A stretch of 64,000 nucleotides of DNA from Oceanicoccus sp. KOV_DT_Chl (GTDB lineage Bacteria > Pseudomonadota > Gammaproteobacteria > Pseudomonadales > Dasaniaceae), in contig NZ_FQLF01000002.1 of the NCBI RefSeq assembly GCF_900120175.1, positions 1-64,000 on the forward strand, in the 5' to 3' direction. The translations under genes were made by a program, and so were the position numbers. The notes under the pieces were generated by a model, which saw only the letters and a program-made list of their open reading frames with translations, was not told the DNA's origin and did no database searches. Shown here one piece after another: positions 20,261-29,411 of this stretch. Each line of letters opens with the position of its first letter. The stretch's first letter is position 1.

Positions 20261-22542
20261 TTATTCTTGATATATAAATGAACCGGACAAACCAGATGCA
20301 GCATCGGGACCAACCCAAACATTAAACCGACCAGGTTCGATTACATATTGCATTTGTTGATTGTGAAATTTCAGCATTTCAGGCGTAATCGTGAATAGTA
20401 CTCGCCGCTGCTCACCAGCAGCGAGGGATACTCGTTGAAAACCCTTTAGCTCTCTTACTGGCCGTGTAACATCTGCCACCACGTCCTGAATATAAAGCTG
20501 GACCACTTCTGTTGCTTGCTGATCGCCAATGTTTTTCAGCAATACGCTAACCTCTAAACTGTCGGCAGCGCTGAGTCGTTGCTGATTCGATAGCTGTAAT
20601 TTTTGATAACTAAATTCAGAGTAGGTTAAGCCAAAGCCAAAAGGAAACGCCGGCCTAAAACCAAGATCCAGATAATGTGAGTCATTCCCTAACGAACTTT
20701 GCCAAGCCTGTACAGGAATATCATTGATAGCAACAAAGTCTTTATCATTTGCGGGCCTACCGGTATTTTTATGATTGTAATAAATAGGAATTTGGCCCAC
20801 CGCTAATGGCCAAGTTATTGGTAGGCGCCCCGACGGCGACTGCTCTCCTAATAATAGCTCCGCGATTGCCGGACCTGCCATAGTCCCGCATAAAATGACA
20901 CTAATACCGCATCTACTTTATCTATTATCGTCGACAAAGTATTGGGGCGACCTGCCATCAGTACCAACACGATAGGTTTACCCAGTGTAGATAATCGCAA
21001 TAACAAGTCCTGTTGCGCGCCAGGTAAATCAATATCAGCGCGACTATGTGCCTCACCCGACAGGATGGCTTCCTCACCAGCAAAAAAAACAATCACATCC
21101 GATTGATTAGCCGCAGCAAGCGCTGCAGAAAACCCCGCATCATCCACATCTCGGCTGTAGCCAAGCCCGGCAGCGTAGTGCACTTGGCTATCGCCAACAA
21201 TGCTCTTTATCGCCGCTAACGGTACCTGGCTGTTCACTGCCCTACCGTCAAAAACCCAAGTGCCCATTTGCTCATGCGGGGCATTAGCCATCGGTCCTAT
21301 AATGGCTATCTGCTGATGTTTATTCAATGGCAATATTCGATTGCTGTTTTTTAAAAGCACCGCACTTTCTAACGCAGCATCTTTGGCGCGAGATAAATGC
21401 ATTTCGTTCAATATAGAAGACTCACTAGCCGTGACGCGATAGGGTTGATCAAACAGGCCCAATCGAAATTTCATCCGCAATACATTTCTAACTGCACTAT
21501 CCAATTCAGTTTGCCTTAGCTTTCCTGCCGCCAGCAATGTCGCCAAGTGTTGCTGATACGCTTTACTTGTCATCTCAATATCAAGCCCTGCGCTGAGTGC
21601 TAACTGCGCTGCATGGGAGGAATCCTCAGCAAAGCCATGGGCAATCATTTCAGTGACTGACTCCCAATCACTGACTACCACCCCGGCATACTGCCACTGT
21701 TGCCGGAGAATCTCTTGCAACACAAATTTATTTCCGGTCGCCGGCACTCCGTTTAATTCATTAAAAGAGGTCATCATGCTGGCAACACCGGCATCACTCG
21801 CGGCTTTGAATGGCTTTAAGTAAACATCTCTTAACTCCCATTCCGATATCATCGCGATGTTGTAATCGCGGCCGCCTTCAGCAGCGCCGTAGCCAACTAA
21901 ATGTTTCGCGGTAGCGGCCATGCTATCGGCACGGGTTAGATCATCAGTTTGAAAACCCTCAACCATGGCTACAGAAAACTGCGAAGCCAGAAACGGATCT
22001 TCACCAAAGGATTCAGCAATACGCCCCCAGCGTGGATCTCGTGCAATATCCATCATCGGCGCAAAGGTCCAGCGTATACCAAACTCACTGGCTTCTTTCG
22101 CTGATGTTCTTGCCGCCAACTTGGCTTGTTCTGGATTCCAACTAGCCGCCAACCCCAATGGAATAGGGAAAATTGTTTTAAAACCATGAATAACATCGCG
22201 AGAAAAAACCAAGGGAATACCTAAACGGCTTTCTTCCACTGCCAGCCGTTGTAATTCATCAACATGATCTACTTCCATTACATTAAGGAATGTGCCGATA
22301 TGACCGCTACGGACGGCAGCTTTTAGTTGCTCAGATAAGCTACCTTTTTCCCTACTGGATGTTCCGCGCATCGCTAACTGACCAATTTTTTCATCCACTG
22401 TCATTGACGCTAGCAACGCATCTATTTTCTGCTCCACTGCCATATCCAGTTCGCACATTGCGATCAGCGGTTTAAAACTAACTAAAACGCCAACACCTAT
22501 TTTAAATAGGGCAGGAATCCAATATAAACATTTGCCTTTCAT
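20261..22542 (-). pseudogene. bglX: BglX-like periplasmic beta-glucosidase (GH3), one frameshift
   Basis: A glycoside hydrolase family 3 enzyme with a signal-peptide-like N terminus. The (beta/alpha)8 domain includes the substrate-binding RDPRWGRIAESFGEDPFL, ATAKHLVGYGAAEGGRDYN and the nucleophile Asp in VVVSDWESV. The second domain (AVLLKNSNRILPL, MAGRPNTL) and a C-terminal fibronectin-III-like domain (FGFGLTYSEFSY) follow. The frame breaks after VLVSFYAG at the CCC at 20885-20887; one extra base gives YAGTMAGPAIAELLLGEQ and about 761 residues, the usual BglX length. It should release glucose from short beta-glucosides in the periplasm and is first in the minus-strand block ending in the MFS gene. 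Confidence 0.9.
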
Positions 22543-22602
22543 CTGTTACGCTCTATTATCTAAATTTTCAATAAATTCAAAAAATCAACACACAGCAATA
22601 AT

Positions 22603-23124
22603 ATGAACCATAAACACGAGAATAATAAACCACAGCTACTGTTAATCATGGGTGTTTCAGGCTGCGGAAAATCATCGATCGCCAAAACTCTGGCCGAGAA
22701 ATTAAATTATCGTTATCTTGATGCTGATGATTTTCATACTGAACAGGCCAAAACCTTAATGGCTCAAGGCAAAGCAATCACTGATGCTATTCGAGCCCCA
22801 TGGGTTAAATCAATTTGCGACCACCTCAACACGCTAGCCGTCAATGAAACCCATTGTGTCTTAGCTTTCTCAGGGTTAAAAAAACAGCATCGTGAAAAAT
22901 TTTATACACTGCCCTTTCAAGTTAAAGGATATTTGTTATCAGGCAGCAAAACATTAATACAACAACGAATAAGCGCCCGCAAAAATCATTTCATGCCACC
23001 CAGCTTATTGAACAGTCAATTCGCTGCACTTGAACTACCCTGCTCAATAGAACCCATTGCGACGGTCGATATCAATCAAACGATCGCAGCTATTTGCGAC
23101 ACTATTATTAGCCAACTTAAATAG
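22603..23124 (+). CDS. gntK: Gluconokinase
   Basis: A 173-residue P-loop kinase of the GntK type: Walker A GVSGCGKSS near residues 17-25, then YLDADDFH and the AITDAIRAPWVKSI region, where D-x-x-R/W positions fit gluconate-binding residues of the family. It phosphorylates gluconate to 6-phosphogluconate in the cytoplasm. The gene is divergent from bglX with only 60 bases between starts. Together with the gluconolactonase and GntP it completes a gluconate route whose product enters the ED pathway encoded at 35-40 kb. Confidence 0.9.
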   Translation: MNHKHENNKPQLLLIMGVSGCGKSSIAKTLAEKLNYRYLDADDFHTEQAKTLMAQGKAITDAIRAPWVKSICDHLNTLAVNETHCVLAFSGLKKQHREKFYTLPFQVKGYLLSGSKTLIQQRISARKNHFMPPSLLNSQFAALELPCSIEPIATVDINQTIAAICDTIISQLK

Positions 23125-23269
23125 CCGTATCGCTAAAATAATCAGATAGTCCCCTCTACACCAAGCCACCAACGCACCAAAGCCTCATCTGCCAATCAAG
23201 TCACACCGGGCAAAAAATCGCTGCCAAAAGCTTGGAGTGACTGTACACCTAAACCCTTTATATAAAGAC

Positions 23270-23298
23270 TTGACACCGGTGTCAACTTAGACTTAAAT
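23270..23298 (+). promoter_or_regulatory. Promoter with overlapping LacI-type operator palindrome
   Basis: A perfect 16-bp palindrome TTGACACCGGTGTCAA spans 23270-23285. Its left arm is a consensus -35 box (TTGACA, 23270-23275). Seventeen bases later comes TTAAAT (23293-23298), a 4/6 match to the -10 box. A repressor on the palindrome would cover -35 and spacer. The even length and central CG are the known style of LacI-family operators. The same element lies in front of the TonB receptor gene at 33711. Confidence 0.75.
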
Positions 23299-23304
23299 TA
23301 AGCT

Positions 23305-23391
23305 GTACTGTTTATGTTGTGTTTCCGAATCAAACAGTACCCAGCAAGACTGGGTCTCCCCCATTAGGCCACTTTATGTGGCCATTTTTTT
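23305..23391 (+). ncRNA. Candidate small RNA under LacI-type control
   Basis: No gene of either neighbour uses this promoter: gntK ends at 23124 and the di-heme peroxidase gene converges, ending at 23411. The predicted transcript of about 87 bases has three stem-loops: a 9-bp stem (GTACTGTTT 23305-23313 with AAACAGTAC 23332-23340), a 5-bp stem (CCCAG/CTGGG, 23340-23354), and a terminator stem. A C-rich stretch TCTCCCCC (23355-23362) lies unpaired between stem 2 and the terminator, which could pair with Shine-Dalgarno regions. A 17-codon ORF (ATG at 23314) lies within it but lacks a ribosome-binding site. The architecture is that of a regulatory sRNA; expression is unproven. Confidence 0.6.
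23367..23391 (+). terminator. Rho-independent terminator ending the candidate sRNA
   Basis: A perfect 6-bp stem GGCCAC/GTGGCC with a 5-base loop, followed after one A by seven T. It works only on the plus strand because no T run follows on the other side. Confidence 0.9.
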
Positions 23392-23410
23392 AATTCAAAA
23401 ACCAAACACG

Positions 23411-24967
23411 TTAAAATTCATTTGAAGGTATCAGTCGTAAATTATCAGGATCAACAGAACTTTCCGTCGGAATCCATGGCGCGAGACAATCACTATCTTT
23501 CAAACATGGATCGGTTAACGCTAACAAAAATTCAACCAAGTCATCAACCTGCTGATCGCTCAAGTCGAGTATGCTAAGTGCCGATTCCCCTTCTGCTTGT
23601 AACGTTTCAAATTGCGCAAGCGCTAGCTGCGTATTGGCTTCTGCGTTTTCAGCACTAATACCAGTTTGTACATTTTCCGATAGACTTGTCAGCTCAAAAT
23701 CGTAGGCCTCAATAGCCGCTCGTGGATCAAGGTGGTGAACAACCATATCTCTTAAACTCAGATATGCGCCATCATGGCCATAAGGTGCTGTCATCTCAAC
23801 ATTCAGTAACGCCGGTGTACGGAAAGCATATTTGTATTTATCAATCCAGGTTTCGCGAAAGCGACCAAAATCATCATCGCCAGTCAAACCATTTTCCTTA
23901 CCACGGCCTATCTGTGGAATGGCCAACACATGAAAATCTTCATCGGTATAAAAATCACCACTGTGGCAGGCTGCACAATCTGCACCGCCATTATCAACTG
24001 TGTTATAAAACAATAATGCACCGCGCTTTGCCGATTCAGAGATAGCTGTCTGATCACCAGCGATATAAGCATTCCACGGATTATCAATAAAGATTTGTGA
24101 CCGTTGATATTCACCCAATGCCAATGCAATATTTTCATAAGTGATTAATGTCATCGCATCATCAGTACTGGCAAAAGCTTGCTGAAACTCCTGCAACCAA
24201 CTGTTAGGAATTGACTGGTCGGCTAAGCGTTCTGCCAAGGCATCGCGAACTTGCTTATTACGAGTAGCTGTTTTCTCTCTGTTATTATTCTCATCTCCAC
24301 TCTGAACTAAAAACTTAGCCCGCATTTCCTCTTCGGAGGTGACCGGGAAAAAAGCTTGCGCCTGAATCAAATTAAGCGCACTGGCATCCGCGCTTTGTGG
24401 CCACACATCCGGAGTGCGAATATCTGACCCTTCGCCATTACTGGAAACGACATTACCCAAAATTTCGACCCGGCCATCGTGAAAAACTGTCTTATCGTAC
24501 AGCCCAATGTTAAACGTGGTCGGCGAATTTCTGGGTACGGTAGGTCCACCATCATAGTCGAAGCCGCTGCTAGCATGCTCCCGGCCGGGGCCAATAAAAT
24601 CCGGATCTACCGCATCCACACCAATAGGCAGCGCCAGCGCATCGCCGCCGGCGAGTAAGGGGTGGTGACAACTAACACAGGCAGAGTCCAATTGACCGCC
24701 CAGCGCCTTGGTGAAAAAAAGTTTCATACCAAGCTGAGCTAGCGGATCATCGATTGTAGGTAGATTACGGCCAGCGGCAGGATCGCCGGTTAAATTATTA
24801 GCCTGGATGACAACATTCAGCTCGGCATCTTCAACCATCACAGGACCGCTATTGACGACTGCGGAATCACTGGAGCCACCACCGCCGCCACAAGCCGTTA
24901 GACCTAAGGTAGAGGTAAGTAGCACCGAGACCAGTGTTTTTGCTTTTATTATATTTTTAATAACCAT
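23411..24967 (-). CDS. Di-heme cytochrome c peroxidase-like (MauG family) lipoprotein
   Basis: A 518-residue lipoprotein (lipobox LTAC, Cys26, followed by a Gly/Ser linker). Two c-type heme motifs are visible: CVSCH at residues 97-101 and CAACH at 331-335, with MauG/CCP family surroundings such as PTTFNIGLYDKTVFHDGR and TPALLNVEMTAPYGHDGAY. Family members reduce H2O2 or carry out oxidations in the periplasm. It is the last gene of the minus-strand block beginning with the TonB receptor. Its role there is not known; it may remove peroxide formed by sugar oxidation, or oxidise a substrate directly. Longer than the roughly 320-residue classical peroxidases. Confidence 0.87.
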   Translation of the reverse strand: MVIKNIIKAKTLVSVLLTSTLGLTACGGGGGSSDSAVVNSGPVMVEDAELNVVIQANNLTGDPAAGRNLPTIDDPLAQLGMKLFFTKALGGQLDSACVSCHHPLLAGGDALALPIGVDAVDPDFIGPGREHASSGFDYDGGPTVPRNSPTTFNIGLYDKTVFHDGRVEILGNVVSSNGEGSDIRTPDVWPQSADASALNLIQAQAFFPVTSEEEMRAKFLVQSGDENNNREKTATRNKQVRDALAERLADQSIPNSWLQEFQQAFASTDDAMTLITYENIALALGEYQRSQIFIDNPWNAYIAGDQTAISESAKRGALLFYNTVDNGGADCAACHSGDFYTDEDFHVLAIPQIGRGKENGLTGDDDFGRFRETWIDKYKYAFRTPALLNVEMTAPYGHDGAYLSLRDMVVHHLDPRAAIEAYDFELTSLSENVQTGISAENAEANTQLALAQFETLQAEGESALSILDLSDQQVDDLVEFLLALTDPCLKDSDCLAPWIPTESSVDPDNLRLIPSNEF

Positions 24968-25028
24968 TTAAACCCCCATCACTTAGCTATAGCAGTATAA
25001 ATCTCGCTATAGCTTGAGTATTACTCTA

Positions 25029-26669
25029 TCACCAAAAAATAGTATACAAAGCCGCTAATATACCGATTACCGCAGTAGATCCCACCTTGAAATCCAGAGC
25101 TGCAGCTGACCGACCGTCCATGGCATCAATAAATTTATCTTCAGCAGAGTTGGAATTATTCAATAAACTGACTACAACCATCATTATTACCAATACCAGA
25201 AAGACAATCCCCATCCGATCAATAAAAGGGATGTCCGGAGTCAAATACTTCATTCCTGCAGACAGAGGAATAGTGAGTAAGGCCGCCAATAATGCTGAGG
25301 TAGCGGACGCTTTCTTCCAGAATAATCCAACCAGAAATATGGCAACGACTCCCGGTGATACAAAGCCGGTATATTCCTGAATAAATTGAAATGCCTGATC
25401 AAGCGCACCAAGCGACGGCGCGACAAACAGTGCAATAAGAAACGCAACGATCACCACCATACGCCCCACAAAAACTAACCGTTGTTGCGACGCGTTAGTA
25501 TTAATGTAATTCCGATATATATCCATAGTAAAAATAGTAGAAGTACTATTGGCAATGGATGCCAGTGACGAAACAATTGCTGCAACCAAGGCAGCAAAAG
25601 AAAGCCCCTTCAATCCCGCCGGTAACAAACTCAACAAAGCGGGATAAGCTTTATCCGATTTAATTAAGCCCGTATCAACATCGGTCATCGCCAAAGTAAA
25701 ATCACCGACGCCGGCTTCATTTTTTACAATTACATAGGCTGCGATACCAGGAATAACTACCACCAAGGGCATTAATAATTTAAGCCCGGCTGCAAAGAGA
25801 ATACCGCGTTGAGCTTCATGAATATTTTTTGCGGCTAAAGCGCGTTGGGTAATATACTGGTTACAACCCCAATAACTTAAATTCGCTATCCACATACCAC
25901 CTATTAATACCGATAAACCTGGTAGATCAATATACGCATCGCGGGTACCACCATTGCCATCGCTGATCATCATTTGGCCTGGCTCGAAAATCATATGAAA
26001 ATGGTTTGGTGCCTCTTCTTTTAAAATTGTAAACCCAGTCCAAACATCTCCAGTACCGACCATCTCCAGCGCCAGATATGTGGTTACCAATCCCCCCAAC
26101 ACCAGAAAAAACACTTGCACTACGTCGGTCCAGGCCACAGCCGTTAAACCACCATATACAGAGTAAAGCATGGCGAAAGCAGCCAAGCCGATGACGGCAT
26201 AAATAAATGGTATGCCCATCATGCTTTCGATACTTAATGCTCCGAGATACAACACCGCTGTTAAGTTAACGAATACATAGACCAACAACCAGAAAACAGC
26301 CATAACCGTTCTTACTCGGCTATCATAGCGCTGCTCTAAAAATTGCGGCATGGTGTATATACCTTCTTTCAAAAAGACAGGTAAAAAGAACACTCCCACC
26401 AATAATAAAGTTGCTGCAGCCATCCACTCATAGCTAGCTATAGCCAAGCCTAGTGCAAAACCTGACCCGGACATACCAATAAATTGCTCTGCTGAAATGT
26501 TCGAAGCAATCAGCGAAGCACCAATAGCCCACCACGGCAATGCCTTACCAGCTAAAAAATAATCTTCAGCATTTTTTTCATGCCCTTTTTTTTCTCTGGA
26601 CACCCACAAACCAATACTAATAATGAGTAAGCAGTAGCCAACAAAAACAATTAAATCTACAGTATTCAT
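25029..26669 (-). CDS. sglT: Sodium/sugar symporter of the SSS family, vSGLT-like
   Basis: A 546-residue, about 14-helix inner-membrane transporter with near-identical blocks to Vibrio vSGLT: KNAEDYFLAGKALPWWAIGAS, NISAEQFIGMSGSG, IASYEWM and FQFIQEYTG. By recalled alignment, residues that bind galactose in vSGLT are conserved: Gln of SAEQF, Glu of SYEWM, Asn of WGCNQY, Lys of GLKLL and Gln of FIQEY. It should import glucose or galactose with Na+. The gene lies between the GH3 lipoprotein (20 bases upstream) and the di-heme peroxidase, so it probably takes up the monosaccharide released in the periplasm, which glk then phosphorylates. Confidence 0.9.
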   Translation of the reverse strand: MNTVDLIVFVGYCLLIISIGLWVSREKKGHEKNAEDYFLAGKALPWWAIGASLIASNISAEQFIGMSGSGFALGLAIASYEWMAAATLLLVGVFFLPVFLKEGIYTMPQFLEQRYDSRVRTVMAVFWLLVYVFVNLTAVLYLGALSIESMMGIPFIYAVIGLAAFAMLYSVYGGLTAVAWTDVVQVFFLVLGGLVTTYLALEMVGTGDVWTGFTILKEEAPNHFHMIFEPGQMMISDGNGGTRDAYIDLPGLSVLIGGMWIANLSYWGCNQYITQRALAAKNIHEAQRGILFAAGLKLLMPLVVVIPGIAAYVIVKNEAGVGDFTLAMTDVDTGLIKSDKAYPALLSLLPAGLKGLSFAALVAAIVSSLASIANSTSTIFTMDIYRNYINTNASQQRLVFVGRMVVIVAFLIALFVAPSLGALDQAFQFIQEYTGFVSPGVVAIFLVGLFWKKASATSALLAALLTIPLSAGMKYLTPDIPFIDRMGIVFLVLVIMMVVVSLLNNSNSAEDKFIDAMDGRSAAALDFKVGSTAVIGILAALYTIFW

Positions 26670-26701
26670 AGTGATAGCCTTCTATTTATTATTGCTGATC
26701 T

Positions 26702-29292
26702 TTACTCACACTTAATTGAAGCGCTAGCGGCGCCCTTTCGTGACAACACAACATTACCAAACTCAATTTCAGCGGCAGCAGCACTTTGTAAAGAAAACCC
26801 GAAGTAATATTTGCAATATTGACCCCCTCATTAGTAAAACACTTTAAAGCCACAGAGACACTCTTCCACTGCTCATCATCTTCAGAATTTAACAATCTAT
26901 TAATAGCTAAACCGCCTGCACAGTTATCGCCACACTTCATTAACACTTTTAATTTTCCCGCTAAAGGCTTGTTCACTTTGATATCAAAGGCCAGTACGCC
27001 GTTTTCCTGATAGGGTGAGAAATCCATCGGACTGTTTACCGCAACGTAGACTTCCGATGTTCTTTCTCCACTCCAAGTTACCCTGCGAACATCTTCCTGT
27101 ACTTTTCTATCGGTCGCTTTAACCGTAATCGTATTAAATAATCCTTGCTGATAACTGCGCGTGATCTTGATACTGTTATCACCTTGCTCATGCAAATATA
27201 ACTGCCACGGTAACGGCGGTTCTTTATCGAACAATACAATTTCATCAAAAGCTGCGGCTGAATCAGCGGCACCCTCTTCACTTAAATTATTGCCGACTGT
27301 TTCAGTATTGGTAGCCGCATAAGACAAACCGTAACCATAGGGGAATAAAGGTGAATAGTTATCATCGCCAATATTGACTAACTGTTCAGGTGAGTTTGGC
27401 CAGGAGAATGACAAGCGCCCCTGAAAGTCATAGTTAACAGAACCATCAGCACGCTTGAATAATACGTCCGCAATACCTTTCGCTTCAGTACCTGGTAACC
27501 ATACGGCGACAAATGCATCTGATTGATTCAACTCAGGGTTTACCCACAACGGCCGACCCGAAATAAACAGCGAAACAACAGGAGCCTGGTAAACTTTAAC
27601 TTTCTTTAACAGTGCCAGATCCGTTTTATTTCCGGGCTGATATTCCAAAGTAGAAATATCACCATGCATCTCTGCGTAAGGGTTTTCACCATAAACCGCA
27701 ATAACTACATCAAATTTTGCTTCGCCTTCAGCTGGTAGTTCATCTTTTTTAGCATAGACAACTTGGCCACCAGCCGCCTCGACCGCTACCCGAATACCGC
27801 CCAAAATTGAACTCCCGCCGGGGAAATCCTCATTACTATTACCATTACCCTGCCAGGATATCGTCCAACCACCGGCCTGCTTACCAATATTATCGGCAGC
27901 AGCACCGACAACCAGCACTTTTGAATTAGCCTTGATAGGCAATATATTGCCATCATTTTTCAACAGGACCAGTGATTTCCTTACCGCTTCCCGGGCAATA
28001 TCTCTATGTTCAGCGGCGCCAATTAATTCGGTTTTATTTGAGTACGGCCGTGTAATCGGGCCACCACGGTCAAATAAACCGGCGCGCATTTTTACCCGTA
28101 AAATTCTACGTACAGCATCATCGACCCGAGCCATTGGGATCGCACCTGATTCAGCTTGCTGTAAGGTATTTTCGAATAAGGCTTTCCAATCTTCCGGCAC
28201 CATAAACATATCAATACCGGCATTAATCGATTGCGCGCAACTTTTATTGTTACAACCAGCTACTTGACCATGACCATTCCAGTCACCAACCACAAAACCA
28301 TCAAACCCCATGGTGCCTTTTAATACATCTGTCAATAAATATTTCTGGCCGTGCATTTTGTCACCATGCCAGCTGCTAAAAGAGGCCATTACTGTCTGTA
28401 CACCGGCTTCCAACGCAGTAAAATAACCTGCCGCATGGATATCCCGTAAGGTTTTTTCATCGTCAATATTATCGCCCTGATCAATACCGCCTTCGGTACC
28501 ACCATCCCCCAAGTAATGCTTGGAGGTCGCAATGGTTTTTGTGTCATCTAAAAAGTCACTACTACCGGCAACACCCTGTAAACCCTCAACGATTTTCTCA
28601 GCATAGGCTGCAACAATATCGGGGGCTTCAGAGTAACTTTCATAGGTACGTCCCCAGCGGTCATCTCGCACCACGGCTAAGGTCGGCGCAAAAATCCAAC
28701 CGATCCCTGTGGCGGAAACTTCTTTGGAGGTTGCAGAACCAATTTTTTCGATTAACGCAGGGTCATTAGCGGCACCTAGCCCAATATTGTGCGGAAATAT
28801 AGTCGCCCCAATAACATTATTGTGGCCATGTACAGCATCAGTTCCCCAGATAATAGGGATCGCAACACCACCTTCGCTGGTATCCATCGAGGCTTCATAA
28901 TATGACTGTGCTAAATCTACCCAATCTGAAACTTTGGCGTGCTTATCATTATTGGGCGTAGTGCCACCACCATTCAGCACCGAACCCAAGCGATATTTTT
29001 TAACATCATCTGCTGTGACAGAACGGGTTTCGCCTTGAATCATTTGACCTATTTTATCTCGCAGGCTCATAGTGGCCATCAACTTGCTAATGCGGTTCTC
29101 AAGTTCAGGGTCAACAGTAATTGGGTGATTTATCTCTGGCCAGATGGCAGGATCAAATTTGAATACAGCTGATGTAGACTGCTCATCAACAACGGTATTT
29201 ATATTAGCTTCAGAAATACTTTTCTCGTCAGAATCACAGGCAATTAATAGGGTGCCTAGCAAGCACAGCAGTGTTGTCGTTAAGTATTTCAT
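26702..29292 (-). pseudogene. ExoP-like GH3 beta-glucosidase/glucan exohydrolase lipoprotein, one late frameshift
   Basis: Start chosen at 29292, which gives a lipoprotein signal with Cys19 (LLIAC) and a GGAG ribosome-binding site. The GH3 catalytic domain shows VRDDRWGRTYESYSE, ATSKHYLGDGGTEGG and the nucleophile Asp in FDGFVVGDWNGHG. The second GH3 domain (SLVLLKNDGNILP) follows, then a C-terminal beta-sandwich like that of ExoP, with WKSVSVALKCF. The frame goes wrong near the A4 run at 26794-26797; one more base gives SGFSLQSAAAAEIEFGN and a stop at 26702, about 863 residues. ExoP-type enzymes split beta-1,3/1,4-glucans and cello-oligosaccharides. It sits 20 bases upstream of the sugar symporter. 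Confidence 0.87.
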
Positions 29293-29411
29293 TAGAAAAA
29301 CTCCAAATATCTTATTTCTATATTTTAAAAAATCCAAAATCACTTTATTAAGGTCGAACAATCCCAAAGCGCTTTATAAAAGCACTTAAAGAACCAGTGA
29401 ATGACTTTAGG

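Noticed and set aside
23314..23367. 17-codon ORF inside the candidate sRNA
   Set aside because: No ribosome-binding site; its codons fall across the stems, so coding is unlikely.
29366..29375. Palindrome AAAGCGCTTT upstream of the GH3 lipoprotein
   Set aside because: Unlike the other operators in sequence and not placed at a recognisable promoter.
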